A stretch of 37,664 bases of DNA from positions 1-37,664 of the forward strand of contig JAJFVH010000109.1 in assembly GCA_021371875.1 (NCBI GenBank), read 5' to 3'. The DNA comes from Bacteroidales bacterium. Lineage in GTDB: Bacteria; Bacteroidota; Bacteroidia; Bacteroidales; Paludibacteraceae. The translations under genes were made by a program, and so were the position numbers. The notes under the pieces were generated by a model. The model was not told the origin of the DNA and did no database searches. It saw nothing but the letters and a program-made list of their open reading frames with translations. Within the stretch, counting starts at the first letter, position 1; every line of letters starts with the position of its first letter. Shown here one piece after another: positions 8,684 through 15,782 of this stretch.

Positions 8684-10819
8684 TTATTCAAGATGAATAA
8701 GAATAGATTGTCCCTTACTAACTGTTGTTCCGGGTAACAGATTCTGTGAAACCACTTTTCCTCTGCCTGCAATTTGTACCTTCAAACCCATTTGACCCAA
8801 TAAATACAGGGCATCTTTTGCTCCCATGCCTTGTAAATCAGGAACGTTATGCTTTTCCACTGCCAATGGTTCAATTTTCATTGTTTTTTCACCGGCAAAT
8901 GTCATCACCCAATCTGCTGTCTGACCGTTTACGGGTAAGTTTAAATCGGTTAATACTGTTTGCAATGCTTTGTAATTTCCCGATTTTCCTTTAGGGAAAT
9001 AAGGAAAAACATTGGTTGTGTCCTGCGCAAAATTATCGGGTTTCAGGTTCGATTTCAATGCCATGGTTTGTTCGGCTATACTTTTAAAGATTGATCCCGC
9101 CATTTTACCTCCTGAAGGATAACCGTTATGCGGCTCACGAATCACAACTATACAGGTGTAAAGCGGATCATCGGCAGGAAAGTAACCGCAAAAAGAGACC
9201 TGATGACTTTTACCTCCGGCTTTATAGCCGAGCGTTCCTTTCGAAATCTGTGCAGTTCCTGTTTTTCCGGCAATCCGTATATTTTTTGAACGCACATTTT
9301 TTGCTGTTCCCTTTTCTCCTTCAACGACCCCAAGCAATGTTTCACGAACAATACTTAATGTACTTGGTTTGCATATAGCTTCTCTTATCGTTTCGGTACC
9401 GAATGTTTTAATGGTTTGACCATTTTTTAAGATGGCTTTTACAAAAAACGGACGAATGAGTTTGCCATTATTCGCTATCGCATTATAGAATGCCAAAGTG
9501 TAAATTGGAGGTATCTGTGTTTCGTAGCCTATCGACATCCAAGGTAAAGTTGTTTTCGACCAGTATTTCGATTTGTCTTTCGGATGCCTGATTTTTGGAC
9601 CTGCGTTTCCCGGAATTTCCAAATTCATTTTTTCGTTGAAGCCCATCGAGTACAGTTTTTCCACATATTCAGCAGGATTCTGTCCATAAGCTTTTACCAC
9701 AGCCCGCGAAACGCCGATGTTCGATGAGGCTTGGATGGCTTCGGCTAAGGTTATGTTGTGATAACCACCCTTGTTGGCATTGTGGTCGGTCATATTTGAA
9801 CCATAATAATTATACACCCCGTTTCCGGTTTGAATGGTATCGGTAATTTGGGCTTTCCCATCGTCTAAAAGCGCAATAAGCGAGAATACCTTGAAAGTTG
9901 ATCCGGGTTCAACCTGATCGGAAACCACACCGTTTTTATTCTCGGTATAGGATCCATCGGCATTTTTCTGCATATTTACAATCGCTTTTACTTCGCCCGA
10001 CCGAACTTCCATCAACACGGCGTATCCGGTTTCCGCATCGAACGATTTAAGGCTGTCAACCAAAGCTTTTTCGGCAATATCCTGCAAATCAATGTCGATT
10101 GTGGTGAGAATGTCCAACCCATCAATCGGTTCAACCTGAATGGTTTCTTCCCAACGATTAGCAACTTTCTGTCGCACGGAAACGCCCGGAGTACCTAACA
10201 ATTCAGTATTGAAATATAATTCCAGTCCGTTTTTTCCTCCCCTCGATTCATCGGCATAAATGTCGCCGATAGTACGTGAGGCTAATGACCCGAATGGTTT
10301 TACACGGCGCAATAATTCTTTGGTTATCAAGCCACTCTTGTTACGTCCCATGCGGAATAGGGGCATTTTGCGTAAATCTTTGAGTTGAGCGTAAGTGATA
10401 CGTTTGGGATATAAAGGAACTTCGCCTCTGCCTTCGCGGTAGGCTTTTTTCAGCATTGATTTATATTCTTCCCTGGTGCGGTCGCCAAAATAGTTGGCGA
10501 GACTTAGCGATACCGAGTCGATATTCTCTTTGAAAAATTTGCCTTCATCTTCATGCAACGCAGGAACGCGCGTATCCATGTAAACGTAGTAAGTAGGAAT
10601 GGAACTTGCCATCAGGCGGCCGTCGGAGGCAAAAATATTGCCTCTGTTAGGTTTTACCCTGATGTCCGATTTTTTGTTTTTGGCAGCGACTTCCATCCAT
10701 TCGTCTTTTTCGACGAATTGCAAAACAACGATCCGATATATTACCAACGAAAAGAGAAACAGTATAATAAAATATACTATTCCGAATCGCAGCACTATAC
10801 TTTTTCGTTTATCAGCCAT
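8684..10819 (-). CDS. ftsI: Class B penicillin-binding protein (FtsI/PBP3-type) with C-terminal PASTA domain
   Basis: This is a septal D,D-transpeptidase that cross-links peptidoglycan and is the likely partner of FtsW. A single N-terminal membrane anchor (about 12-33) is followed by a dimerisation/pedestal region. The transpeptidase domain contains the nucleophile motif STFK (Ser307), SSN at 365-367 and KTG at 519-521. A PASTA domain starts near residue 655 (..VPDLQGMGAKDALYLL..), a feature of many Bacteroidota and Gram-positive division PBPs but absent from E. coli FtsI. All three catalytic motifs are intact. Its position between the ftsL-like gene (22 bases) and murE supports a division role. 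Confidence 0.94.
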   Translation of the reverse strand: MADKRKSIVLRFGIVYFIILFLFSLVIYRIVVLQFVEKDEWMEVAAKNKKSDIRVKPNRGNIFASDGRLMASSIPTYYVYMDTRVPALHEDEGKFFKENIDSVSLSLANYFGDRTREEYKSMLKKAYREGRGEVPLYPKRITYAQLKDLRKMPLFRMGRNKSGLITKELLRRVKPFGSLASRTIGDIYADESRGGKNGLELYFNTELLGTPGVSVRQKVANRWEETIQVEPIDGLDILTTIDIDLQDIAEKALVDSLKSFDAETGYAVLMEVRSGEVKAIVNMQKNADGSYTENKNGVVSDQVEPGSTFKVFSLIALLDDGKAQITDTIQTGNGVYNYYGSNMTDHNANKGGYHNITLAEAIQASSNIGVSRAVVKAYGQNPAEYVEKLYSMGFNEKMNLEIPGNAGPKIRHPKDKSKYWSKTTLPWMSIGYETQIPPIYTLAFYNAIANNGKLIRPFFVKAILKNGQTIKTFGTETIREAICKPSTLSIVRETLLGVVEGEKGTAKNVRSKNIRIAGKTGTAQISKGTLGYKAGGKSHQVSFCGYFPADDPLYTCIVVIREPHNGYPSGGKMAGSIFKSIAEQTMALKSNLKPDNFAQDTTNVFPYFPKGKSGNYKALQTVLTDLNLPVNGQTADWVMTFAGEKTMKIEPLAVEKHNVPDLQGMGAKDALYLLGQMGLKVQIAGRGKVVSQNLLPGTTVSKGQSILIHLE

Positions 10820-10841
10820 AAGTTATTACAAGAGCTTGGTG

Positions 10842-11243
10842 TTATTTTTTTGATTTTTCCTTGTTTTCTTCAGGTGTTTCAATGACCACGGGCGGCGTGT
10901 TCGATTCTTCCAGATTCAAGCCCCGTTTATTCACCATATTCAGGATATTCGACTGACGGGTGATTCTCATCAACTGAGCTGAAATAGTGAGTGATTCGTA
11001 TTTTACATCCTGAATTTGCTTTTTCAGTTCTATGACTCTTACCTGTTGTGTTTCGCAATAATAACGATTGTCGACATATATAAATGCCAGAATAGCAATC
11101 AGTATCAATAGACCATACTGTTTTTTCAAAAACTTTTTGGTCAGGATGTTTCCGTTTATCACATCGCGCAACGTGCTCGATTTGATATCCGAGAAATCTT
11201 CGCTCCCTTTGATTGTTTCTGCTATTTTTTTAAACCAACTCAT
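10842..11243 (-). CDS. ftsL: FtsL-like small division membrane protein
   Basis: The protein has 133 residues with an N-terminal cytoplasmic part of about 44 residues, one membrane segment (about 45-61, GLLILIAILAFIYV) and a periplasmic stretch rich in charged residues with heptad-like spacing. It ends in a hydrophilic Glu/Lys-rich tail. This topology, and the position between rsmH and the division PBP, fit FtsL, which with FtsB/DivIC and FtsQ activates FtsWI. FtsL sequences diverge widely, so the call rests on topology and gene order more than on motifs. The 102-base gap from rsmH shows no clear promoter. Confidence 0.82.
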   Translation of the reverse strand: MSWFKKIAETIKGSEDFSDIKSSTLRDVINGNILTKKFLKKQYGLLILIAILAFIYVDNRYYCETQQVRVIELKKQIQDVKYESLTISAQLMRITRQSNILNMVNKRGLNLEESNTPPVVIETPEENKEKSKK

Positions 11244-11345
11244 TATTTTTTTTTGAGAAATCAGTTAATCGGGTTGAATAAGTAAATAAATTGTAAAGCG
11301 TTTAATATAAAAGTTTTGTGGCTTTCGGAACGAAAAAACGAAATG

Positions 11346-12254
11346 TTATGCTTTCTCTGCTATTCTCAATTTTGCACTTCTGGCTCTCGGGTTGCGTTCG
11401 ACTTCTTCGTCGCTTGCGACAATAACCTTGTTGTTGATTACTTTAATCTTTGAAATCACATTTCCATAAAAGTCCTTTTCTATCTTCCCTTCGAAATTTC
11501 CACTGCGAAAAAAATTTTTTACCAGCCTGTCTTCGAGTGAATGATAGGTCAGTACCACCATCCTGCCTCCGGGGTTCAATATTTCAATGCTTTGCCTGAG
11601 CAGAATTTCGAGCGCTTCCATCTCTTTATTTACTTCTATGCGTAAAGCCTGAAAGACCCTCGCCATGTCTTTTTTCTCTTTTTCGCGTCCGAAAAAAGGT
11701 TTCAGTATTTCGATAAACGGAGAAATCCTCTCAATCGGAACTTTCGTCCTGGCCTGAACGATAGTTCTGGCAATCTTTCGTGAATTATGTAATTCTCCGT
11801 ACAGGTAAAAAACATCCGCCAGTTGCTCTTCGCTATAAGTGTTGAGCACCGTTGCAGCTGTCAGTTTCGATTCGGTGTTCATGCGCATGTCCAGCGCACC
11901 ATCAAAGCGAAATGAGAATCCACGTTCGGCTTCATCAAAATGATGCGACGAAACACCCAAATCGGCTAAAATGCCATCCGCTTTTTCAATACCATGATAA
12001 CGAAGAAAATTCTTCATGTATTTGAAATTGCTTCTGACGAATGTAAAGCGTTTATCATCAATGATATTCTTTATTGCATCAACATCCTGGTCGAACCCCA
12101 ATAATTTGCCCTTGGATACCAAATGTTTCAGTATTTCCTTAGAATGACCGCCGCCACCAAAAGTAACATCCACGTAAACTCCGTCAGGCTTGATATTCAA
12201 TCCTTCGATGGTTTCATTCAGCAATGCCGGTGTATGGTAAACAGGATTTGTCAT
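11346..12254 (-). CDS. rsmH: 16S rRNA (cytosine1402-N4)-methyltransferase
   Basis: RsmH (MraW) methylates N4 of C1402 in the 30S decoding centre using S-adenosylmethionine. The 302-residue protein has the SAM-binding loop VDVTFGGGGHS at 28-38, GFDQD near 54-58, the signature ADLGVSSHHFD followed by RGFSFRFDGALDMRM, and HSLEDRLVK. It lies eight bases downstream of mraZ, the universal start of the dcw cluster, and is certainly co-transcribed with it. Confidence 0.97.
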   Translation of the reverse strand: MTNPVYHTPALLNETIEGLNIKPDGVYVDVTFGGGGHSKEILKHLVSKGKLLGFDQDVDAIKNIIDDKRFTFVRSNFKYMKNFLRYHGIEKADGILADLGVSSHHFDEAERGFSFRFDGALDMRMNTESKLTAATVLNTYSEEQLADVFYLYGELHNSRKIARTIVQARTKVPIERISPFIEILKPFFGREKEKKDMARVFQALRIEVNKEMEALEILLRQSIEILNPGGRMVVLTYHSLEDRLVKNFFRSGNFEGKIEKDFYGNVISKIKVINNKVIVASDEEVERNPRARSAKLRIAEKA

Positions 12255-12262
12255 TTTTTATC

Positions 12263-12730
12263 TTATTCTTCAATTGCCATGGGTTTCATCATTTTCTCTT
12301 TCAACGCTTTTGCAAAATCAGCCTGCGGCATTTTGGCTTGCTCGTAACGAGCCTTGCTCCAGACGGCAAAACGGTCGATCATACCTACAAACAATACCTC
12401 GGGACTTTCGACCGCGATGGATTGCAGATGACGTTTTGCAATTAAAATCCTGCCCTGTGAATCGATATCCAACCATTCGGCATCCGAAACAAACTGCATC
12501 AGAATCATTTGGTCTTCAGGGTTCCATTCATCCAGATTCGCTTTAAGTCCTTCTACTTTCGTATTCCAAACGTGCTCGGGGAAAAATACGATACAATCGT
12601 TTTCGGCATCTCTTCGCATGACAATCCGTTCCCTTTCGCCATCAGGCAAAAGTTTGCGATAAGCGGAAGGAATGAATATTCTCCCCTTTACATCGGCTTT
12701 TGCTTCGTATTTTCCTATAAAAGTTGACAT
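12263..12730 (-). CDS. mraZ: Transcriptional regulator MraZ
   Basis: MraZ is a DNA-binding protein of the SpoVT/AbrB swapped-hairpin superfamily. In E. coli it represses its own promoter and thereby the dcw genes. The 155-residue protein contains two copies of the fold, the first starting FIGKYEAKADVKGRIFIP and the second around DSQGRILIAKRHLQSI, each with the DxxGR pattern. It is the promoter-proximal gene of the cluster. Two direct GTGGG repeats at 10-bp spacing lie 51-70 bases upstream and match the kind of site MraZ is known to bind, so autoregulation is likely. Confidence 0.96.
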   Translation of the reverse strand: MSTFIGKYEAKADVKGRIFIPSAYRKLLPDGERERIVMRRDAENDCIVFFPEHVWNTKVEGLKANLDEWNPEDQMILMQFVSDAEWLDIDSQGRILIAKRHLQSIAVESPEVLFVGMIDRFAVWSKARYEQAKMPQADFAKALKEKMMKPMAIEE

Positions 12731-12756
12731 ATTAGCAGGATATAATTTTGTAAGTG

Positions 12757-12764
12757 TAAAAGTA
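12757..12764 (-). promoter_or_regulatory. Candidate -7 element of the mraZ promoter
   Basis: The minus strand reads TACTTTTA, one mismatch from TAnnTTTG. With this assignment, transcription starts about 20 bases before the mraZ ATG, and the -33 region falls inside the two GTGGG boxes at 12781-12800. A bound MraZ would then block the promoter. The assignment is inferred from position and a partial match. Confidence 0.4.
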
Positions 12765-12780
12765 TAAAAAGATTTTGATA

Positions 12781-12800
12781 TTCCCCACTATTCCCCACTA
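12781..12800 (-). promoter_or_regulatory. Putative MraZ operator: two GTGGG boxes, 10-bp period
   Basis: Positions 12781-12800 are a perfect tandem of TTCCCCACTA. On the minus strand this is GTGGGGAATA twice, i.e. GTGGG-N5-GTGGG. E. coli MraZ is known to bind GTGGG direct repeats separated by five bases. The site is 51-70 bases upstream of mraZ in the correct orientation. Only two perfect boxes are visible, where E. coli has three or more. Confidence 0.65.
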
Positions 12801-12909
12801 AAAATTTATAAACACTTTATTTGGTCAAAAATGCACGTTTTGAGTAAGTTTTCAACAGTTTCTCAACAGGGGATAATAAGGAAGTAAAGTAATATAAACA
12901 ACAGTAAAT

Positions 12910-12942
12910 CAAATCATAAATAAGTTATTTATTTATGATTTG
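12910..12942. repeat. Perfect 14-bp inverted repeat in the divergent mraZ/acyltransferase region
   Basis: The arms CAAATCATAAATAA (12910-12923) and TTATTTATGATTTG (12929-12942) are perfectly complementary with a five-base loop, and are flanked by a partial extension (ACAACA / TGTTGT). The repeat lies between two divergent genes, so it is not a terminator for either. It may be an operator. The rest of the 358-base gap (12731-13088) holds the mraZ and acyltransferase promoter regions and nothing else I can identify. Confidence 0.55.
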
Positions 12943-13049
12943 TGTTGTTATTTTAAAGGTGGGGGAATAAATTCTTTTTTACCGCTATATTGTTTCACGA
13001 AACTGGTTTGTGTTTAGAAAGTGTTTTTTATAAATTAAAGCATTTTTTG

Positions 13050-13057
13050 TACATTTG
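13050..13057 (+). promoter_or_regulatory. -7 element of the acyltransferase promoter
   Basis: TACATTTG matches the Bacteroidota -7 consensus TAnnTTTG perfectly, 32 bases upstream of the ATG at 13089. The -33 region is a weak T-rich stretch. Confidence 0.5.
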
Positions 13058-13088
13058 CACCTGTTCGAATAATCCATAAGCAAACAAC

Positions 13089-13907
13089 ATGAGTACAAGC
13101 AAGGTGATAAAAATTGATATAGCCCATATTTTAAAAACCAGAGCCCCTAAATCAAAAGTTCCCAAATTTATAGTCAATTATCTACGTAGAATAGTTCACG
13201 AGGAAGAGTTGAACCAGTTTTTTTATGAAAATCCTGATTTGAAAAACCTTGATTTTATTGAAGCAGCATTCAAATACCTTAAAATGTCGGTCAGCATTGA
13301 AGGAAAGGAGAATTTGCCACCCAAAGATGGACGTTATATTTTTGCATGTAATCATCCGCTTGGCGGACTCGATGGTATTGCAGCAGGTTATTTGATTGGA
13401 AAAGAGTATGATGGCAAGGTACGTTTTTTCTCGAACGATTTGTTGATATTTCTCCATCCCATGAAAGAAATGTTTATTCCGGTGAATAAATTCGGAAATC
13501 AGGCCAAGGGCCATGCCGAAATGATGCAACAGCTTTATGAATCCGACAATCATTTGGTTACGTTTCCTGCCGGAATGTGTTCCCGTAAAGTGAAAGGGAA
13601 AGTTGTCGACTTGGAATGGAAAAAAAACTTTATCACCAAATCAGTTCAATACCAGCGCGATGTAGTGCCTGTTTATTTTGAAGGCCGTAATTCAAACTTT
13701 TTTTACAATCTGGCTAAAATCCGCAAATTTCTGGGTATTAAGTTTAATGTAGAAATGATGTATCTCCCTGATGAAATGTTTAAACAACGTGGTAAACATT
13801 TTACCCTGAAAATAGGTAAGCCCATTCCCTGGCAAACCTTCGACAAAAAGAAGTCGCAGGCTGAGTGGGCTGTGTGGGTAAAAGACAAAGTATATAAAAT
13901 GGCGTAA
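13089..13907 (+). CDS. PlsC-type 1-acyl-glycerol-phosphate/lyso-lipid acyltransferase
   Basis: This 272-residue acyltransferase has the HX4D catalytic motif in NHPLGGLD (about residues 88-95) and a substrate-binding-like FPAGMCSR motif (about 158-165). It lacks clear transmembrane helices and would act at the membrane surface, transferring a fatty acyl group to a hydroxyl of a lysolipid. The NHPLGGLDG variant is shared with the 'hemolysin-like' acyltransferases of Bacteroidota, a group that includes the O-acyltransferase of glycine/ornithine-type lipid synthesis. That substrate is possible but not shown, and no N-acyltransferase partner is adjacent. It is transcribed away from mraZ from its own promoter. 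Confidence 0.85.
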   Translation: MSTSKVIKIDIAHILKTRAPKSKVPKFIVNYLRRIVHEEELNQFFYENPDLKNLDFIEAAFKYLKMSVSIEGKENLPPKDGRYIFACNHPLGGLDGIAAGYLIGKEYDGKVRFFSNDLLIFLHPMKEMFIPVNKFGNQAKGHAEMMQQLYESDNHLVTFPAGMCSRKVKGKVVDLEWKKNFITKSVQYQRDVVPVYFEGRNSNFFYNLAKIRKFLGIKFNVEMMYLPDEMFKQRGKHFTLKIGKPIPWQTFDKKKSQAEWAVWVKDKVYKMA

Positions 13908-13973
13908 TGAATTGCTGGTTCGGAAATAAAGAAAGGCAATAATTTCATTTCTTTTTGATATCAAGTGTTTTTG

Positions 13974-14504
13974 TTATTCCTCATCGTCATCTCCGAAGAA
14001 TTCGTCAAAAAAAGAATTATTCTTATCTCCGATAATATCGTTAATATCTACGTCGAACGGACCGACTCCCGGAGGATTGAACAATCCCCAACGGTCGATA
14101 ATATAGTTGGACTTATCGAATCCTTCCACCCAGTCGATAAACAGCAGGCGGTATTCTTCAATCAGGTTGCGCACCATCTGGAAGTATTCCACATGCTTGA
14201 ACCCGAACATTTTAAGCGAATGATTCTGAATCATCAGACTCATGGCCGACTTGCGAATGATAGCGGCATTTTCCATGCGAATATCGTACAAATCACCTTC
14301 TTCGGCGCCGGCTATTTTTACTGTAAGCATATAGGCATCTTCGAGCATGTGATGCTTTACCGAAGAGAGTTCATTTTCTTCATCGTCGGGAATCAAATCG
14401 CCGATTTGCCGCACCAGATCGAGTATTTCAAGTCCTTTTTTGTATAAGGGTATTTTCTCAAGTCGATCGGCTGTGTTTTCAAAATTTTCTTCGTCGTCAA
14501 ACAT
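13974..14504 (-). CDS. Acidic protein of unknown function
   Basis: I do not recognise a named family for this 176-residue protein. It begins MFDDEENFENTADRLEKIPL and ends FFDEFFGDDDEE, so both termini are strongly acidic. The middle is predicted to be helical, with runs such as KKGLEILDLVRQIGDL, KHHMLEDAYMLTVKIAGAEEGDLYDIR (shown here in part) and a hydrophobic YRLLFIDWVEGFDKS. There is no signal peptide or membrane segment, so it should be cytoplasmic. The overall character suggests a small helical-bundle protein. It lies 66 bases from the convergent acyltransferase gene and 153 bases downstream of nagB. Normal codon use and a full-length open frame support a real gene. Confidence 0.8.
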   Translation of the reverse strand: MFDDEENFENTADRLEKIPLYKKGLEILDLVRQIGDLIPDDEENELSSVKHHMLEDAYMLTVKIAGAEEGDLYDIRMENAAIIRKSAMSLMIQNHSLKMFGFKHVEYFQMVRNLIEEYRLLFIDWVEGFDKSNYIIDRWGLFNPPGVGPFDVDINDIIGDKNNSFFDEFFGDDDEE

Positions 14505-14657
14505 AGATTGATGGGAATGCCGGTTATTTTTTATTTCTTCGCATTATCGAAATTAATATTGGGCAGAAATGATTTCTTCCGCCGAAATTAAGAAACGATA
14601 TTTTTTCCCTTGACATCGTCTTTTTGCCCGTAAATGAATCGATCCTTGCACCGGATT

Positions 14658-15467
14658 TTAGAGTAGCGTTTCCGGATTCAATGTGTCTTTTTCAATATCG
14701 AGGAAATATTTGTATGTTCCCACTTTCAGCTCGGTACAGGCATCGTAATCGCAAACAATAATGCCTTTCGGATGCATTTGCAGCGCACTGATGGTCCATA
14801 TATGGCTTATTGGTTCTTCAATGGCATGGCGCAGGGCACGTGCTTTGTTGTGTCCATTGACAATAATGAGAACTTCTTTAGCATCGAGCACAGTGCCAAC
14901 ACCCACAGTCAGAGCAGTTTTTGGAACTTTATTAACATCGTTGTCGAAGAAACGGGAATTTGCAATGATGGTATCGGTAGTAAGCGTTTTCTGACGGGTA
15001 CGCGACGAAAGCGAAGATGCCGGTTCGTTGAAGGCAATGTGTCCATCGGGTCCGATACCTCCCAAAAATAAATCGATACCGCCTACTGCCTTTATTTTCT
15101 GTTCATACGCTTCACATTCGGCTGTCAAATTATCGGCATTTCCATTCAGGATATTGGTGTTTTCGGGCAAAATGTCGATATGACTGAAAAAGTTGTTCCA
15201 CATAAAAGTATAATAACTTTCGCTGTGGTTTTGAGGTAAACCCACATATTCATCCATGTTGAAGGTAATTACATGCTTGAAAGAAACTATTCCTTTTTTG
15301 TTTAATTCAATTAGATGATGGTAAACTCCTAATGGTGAAGAACCTGTAGGCAATCCCAGCACAAAAGGTTTTTCGGCGGTAGGTTTTGCGTTCGTAATTT
15401 TGGCAGCCGTATAATTGGCAGCCCACTTCGATACATTCTGGTAATCAGGTTGAATGATGACTCTCAT
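14658..15467 (-). CDS. nagB: Glucosamine-6-phosphate deaminase
   Basis: NagB converts glucosamine-6-phosphate to fructose-6-phosphate and ammonia, the entry of amino sugars into glycolysis. The 269 residues compare with 266 in E. coli, and the motifs align almost position for position: [11 protein letters not shown] (38-47), the catalytic Asp72 in FNMDEYVG, and the [11 protein letters not shown] segment with Asp141, His143 and Glu148. The gene stands alone with a -7-like element upstream (15502-15509). Substrate could come from chitin, mucin or recycled peptidoglycan. The allosteric behaviour of the E. coli enzyme cannot be judged here. Confidence 0.96.
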   Translation of the reverse strand: MRVIIQPDYQNVSKWAANYTAAKITNAKPTAEKPFVLGLPTGSSPLGVYHHLIELNKKGIVSFKHVITFNMDEYVGLPQNHSESYYTFMWNNFFSHIDILPENTNILNGNADNLTAECEAYEQKIKAVGGIDLFLGGIGPDGHIAFNEPASSLSSRTRQKTLTTDTIIANSRFFDNDVNKVPKTALTVGVGTVLDAKEVLIIVNGHNKARALRHAIEEPISHIWTISALQMHPKGIIVCDYDACTELKVGTYKYFLDIEKDTLNPETLL

Positions 15468-15501
15468 GGCTTTAGTTTTATGTTTATTTTTTTTTGAAAC
15501 A

Positions 15502-15509
15502 CAAAGTTA
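15502..15509 (-). promoter_or_regulatory. -7 element of the nagB promoter
   Basis: The minus strand reads TAACTTTG, a perfect TAnnTTTG, 35 bases upstream of the nagB ATG. No good -33 element is seen. The remainder of the 315-base divergent gap (15468-15782) shows only the promoter of the S46 peptidase and AT-rich sequence. Confidence 0.45.
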
Positions 15510-15689
15510 AGTATTTTTTTAGGATAGAGTTGTAATTTTCTATATTAATTCTGCTTCGCAAATCAGAATCAGCAAAATTGGAGGTTTCTTTTTAGTCGAT
15601 TCAGAATTTTATGCATTATTTTATAGAACCGTAGGATGCCGGAAAGAATGACTATGTTGGAAGTTTAATGTGTTTTTTGTGGGTCAACG

Positions 15690-15719
15690 TTTGTTATATA
15701 AACATTTTTACTAATTTTG
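15690..15719 (+). promoter_or_regulatory. Promoter of the S46 dipeptidyl-peptidase gene
   Basis: TTTG at 15690-15693 and the -7 element TAATTTTG at 15712-15719 are separated by 18 bases. The inferred leader is about 55 bases. Confidence 0.55.
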
Positions 15720-15782
15720 TATATCGAAATTCGATATATTTCTCACGAAAATAGCGTATCAAAATAAATAAAACAATTTATT

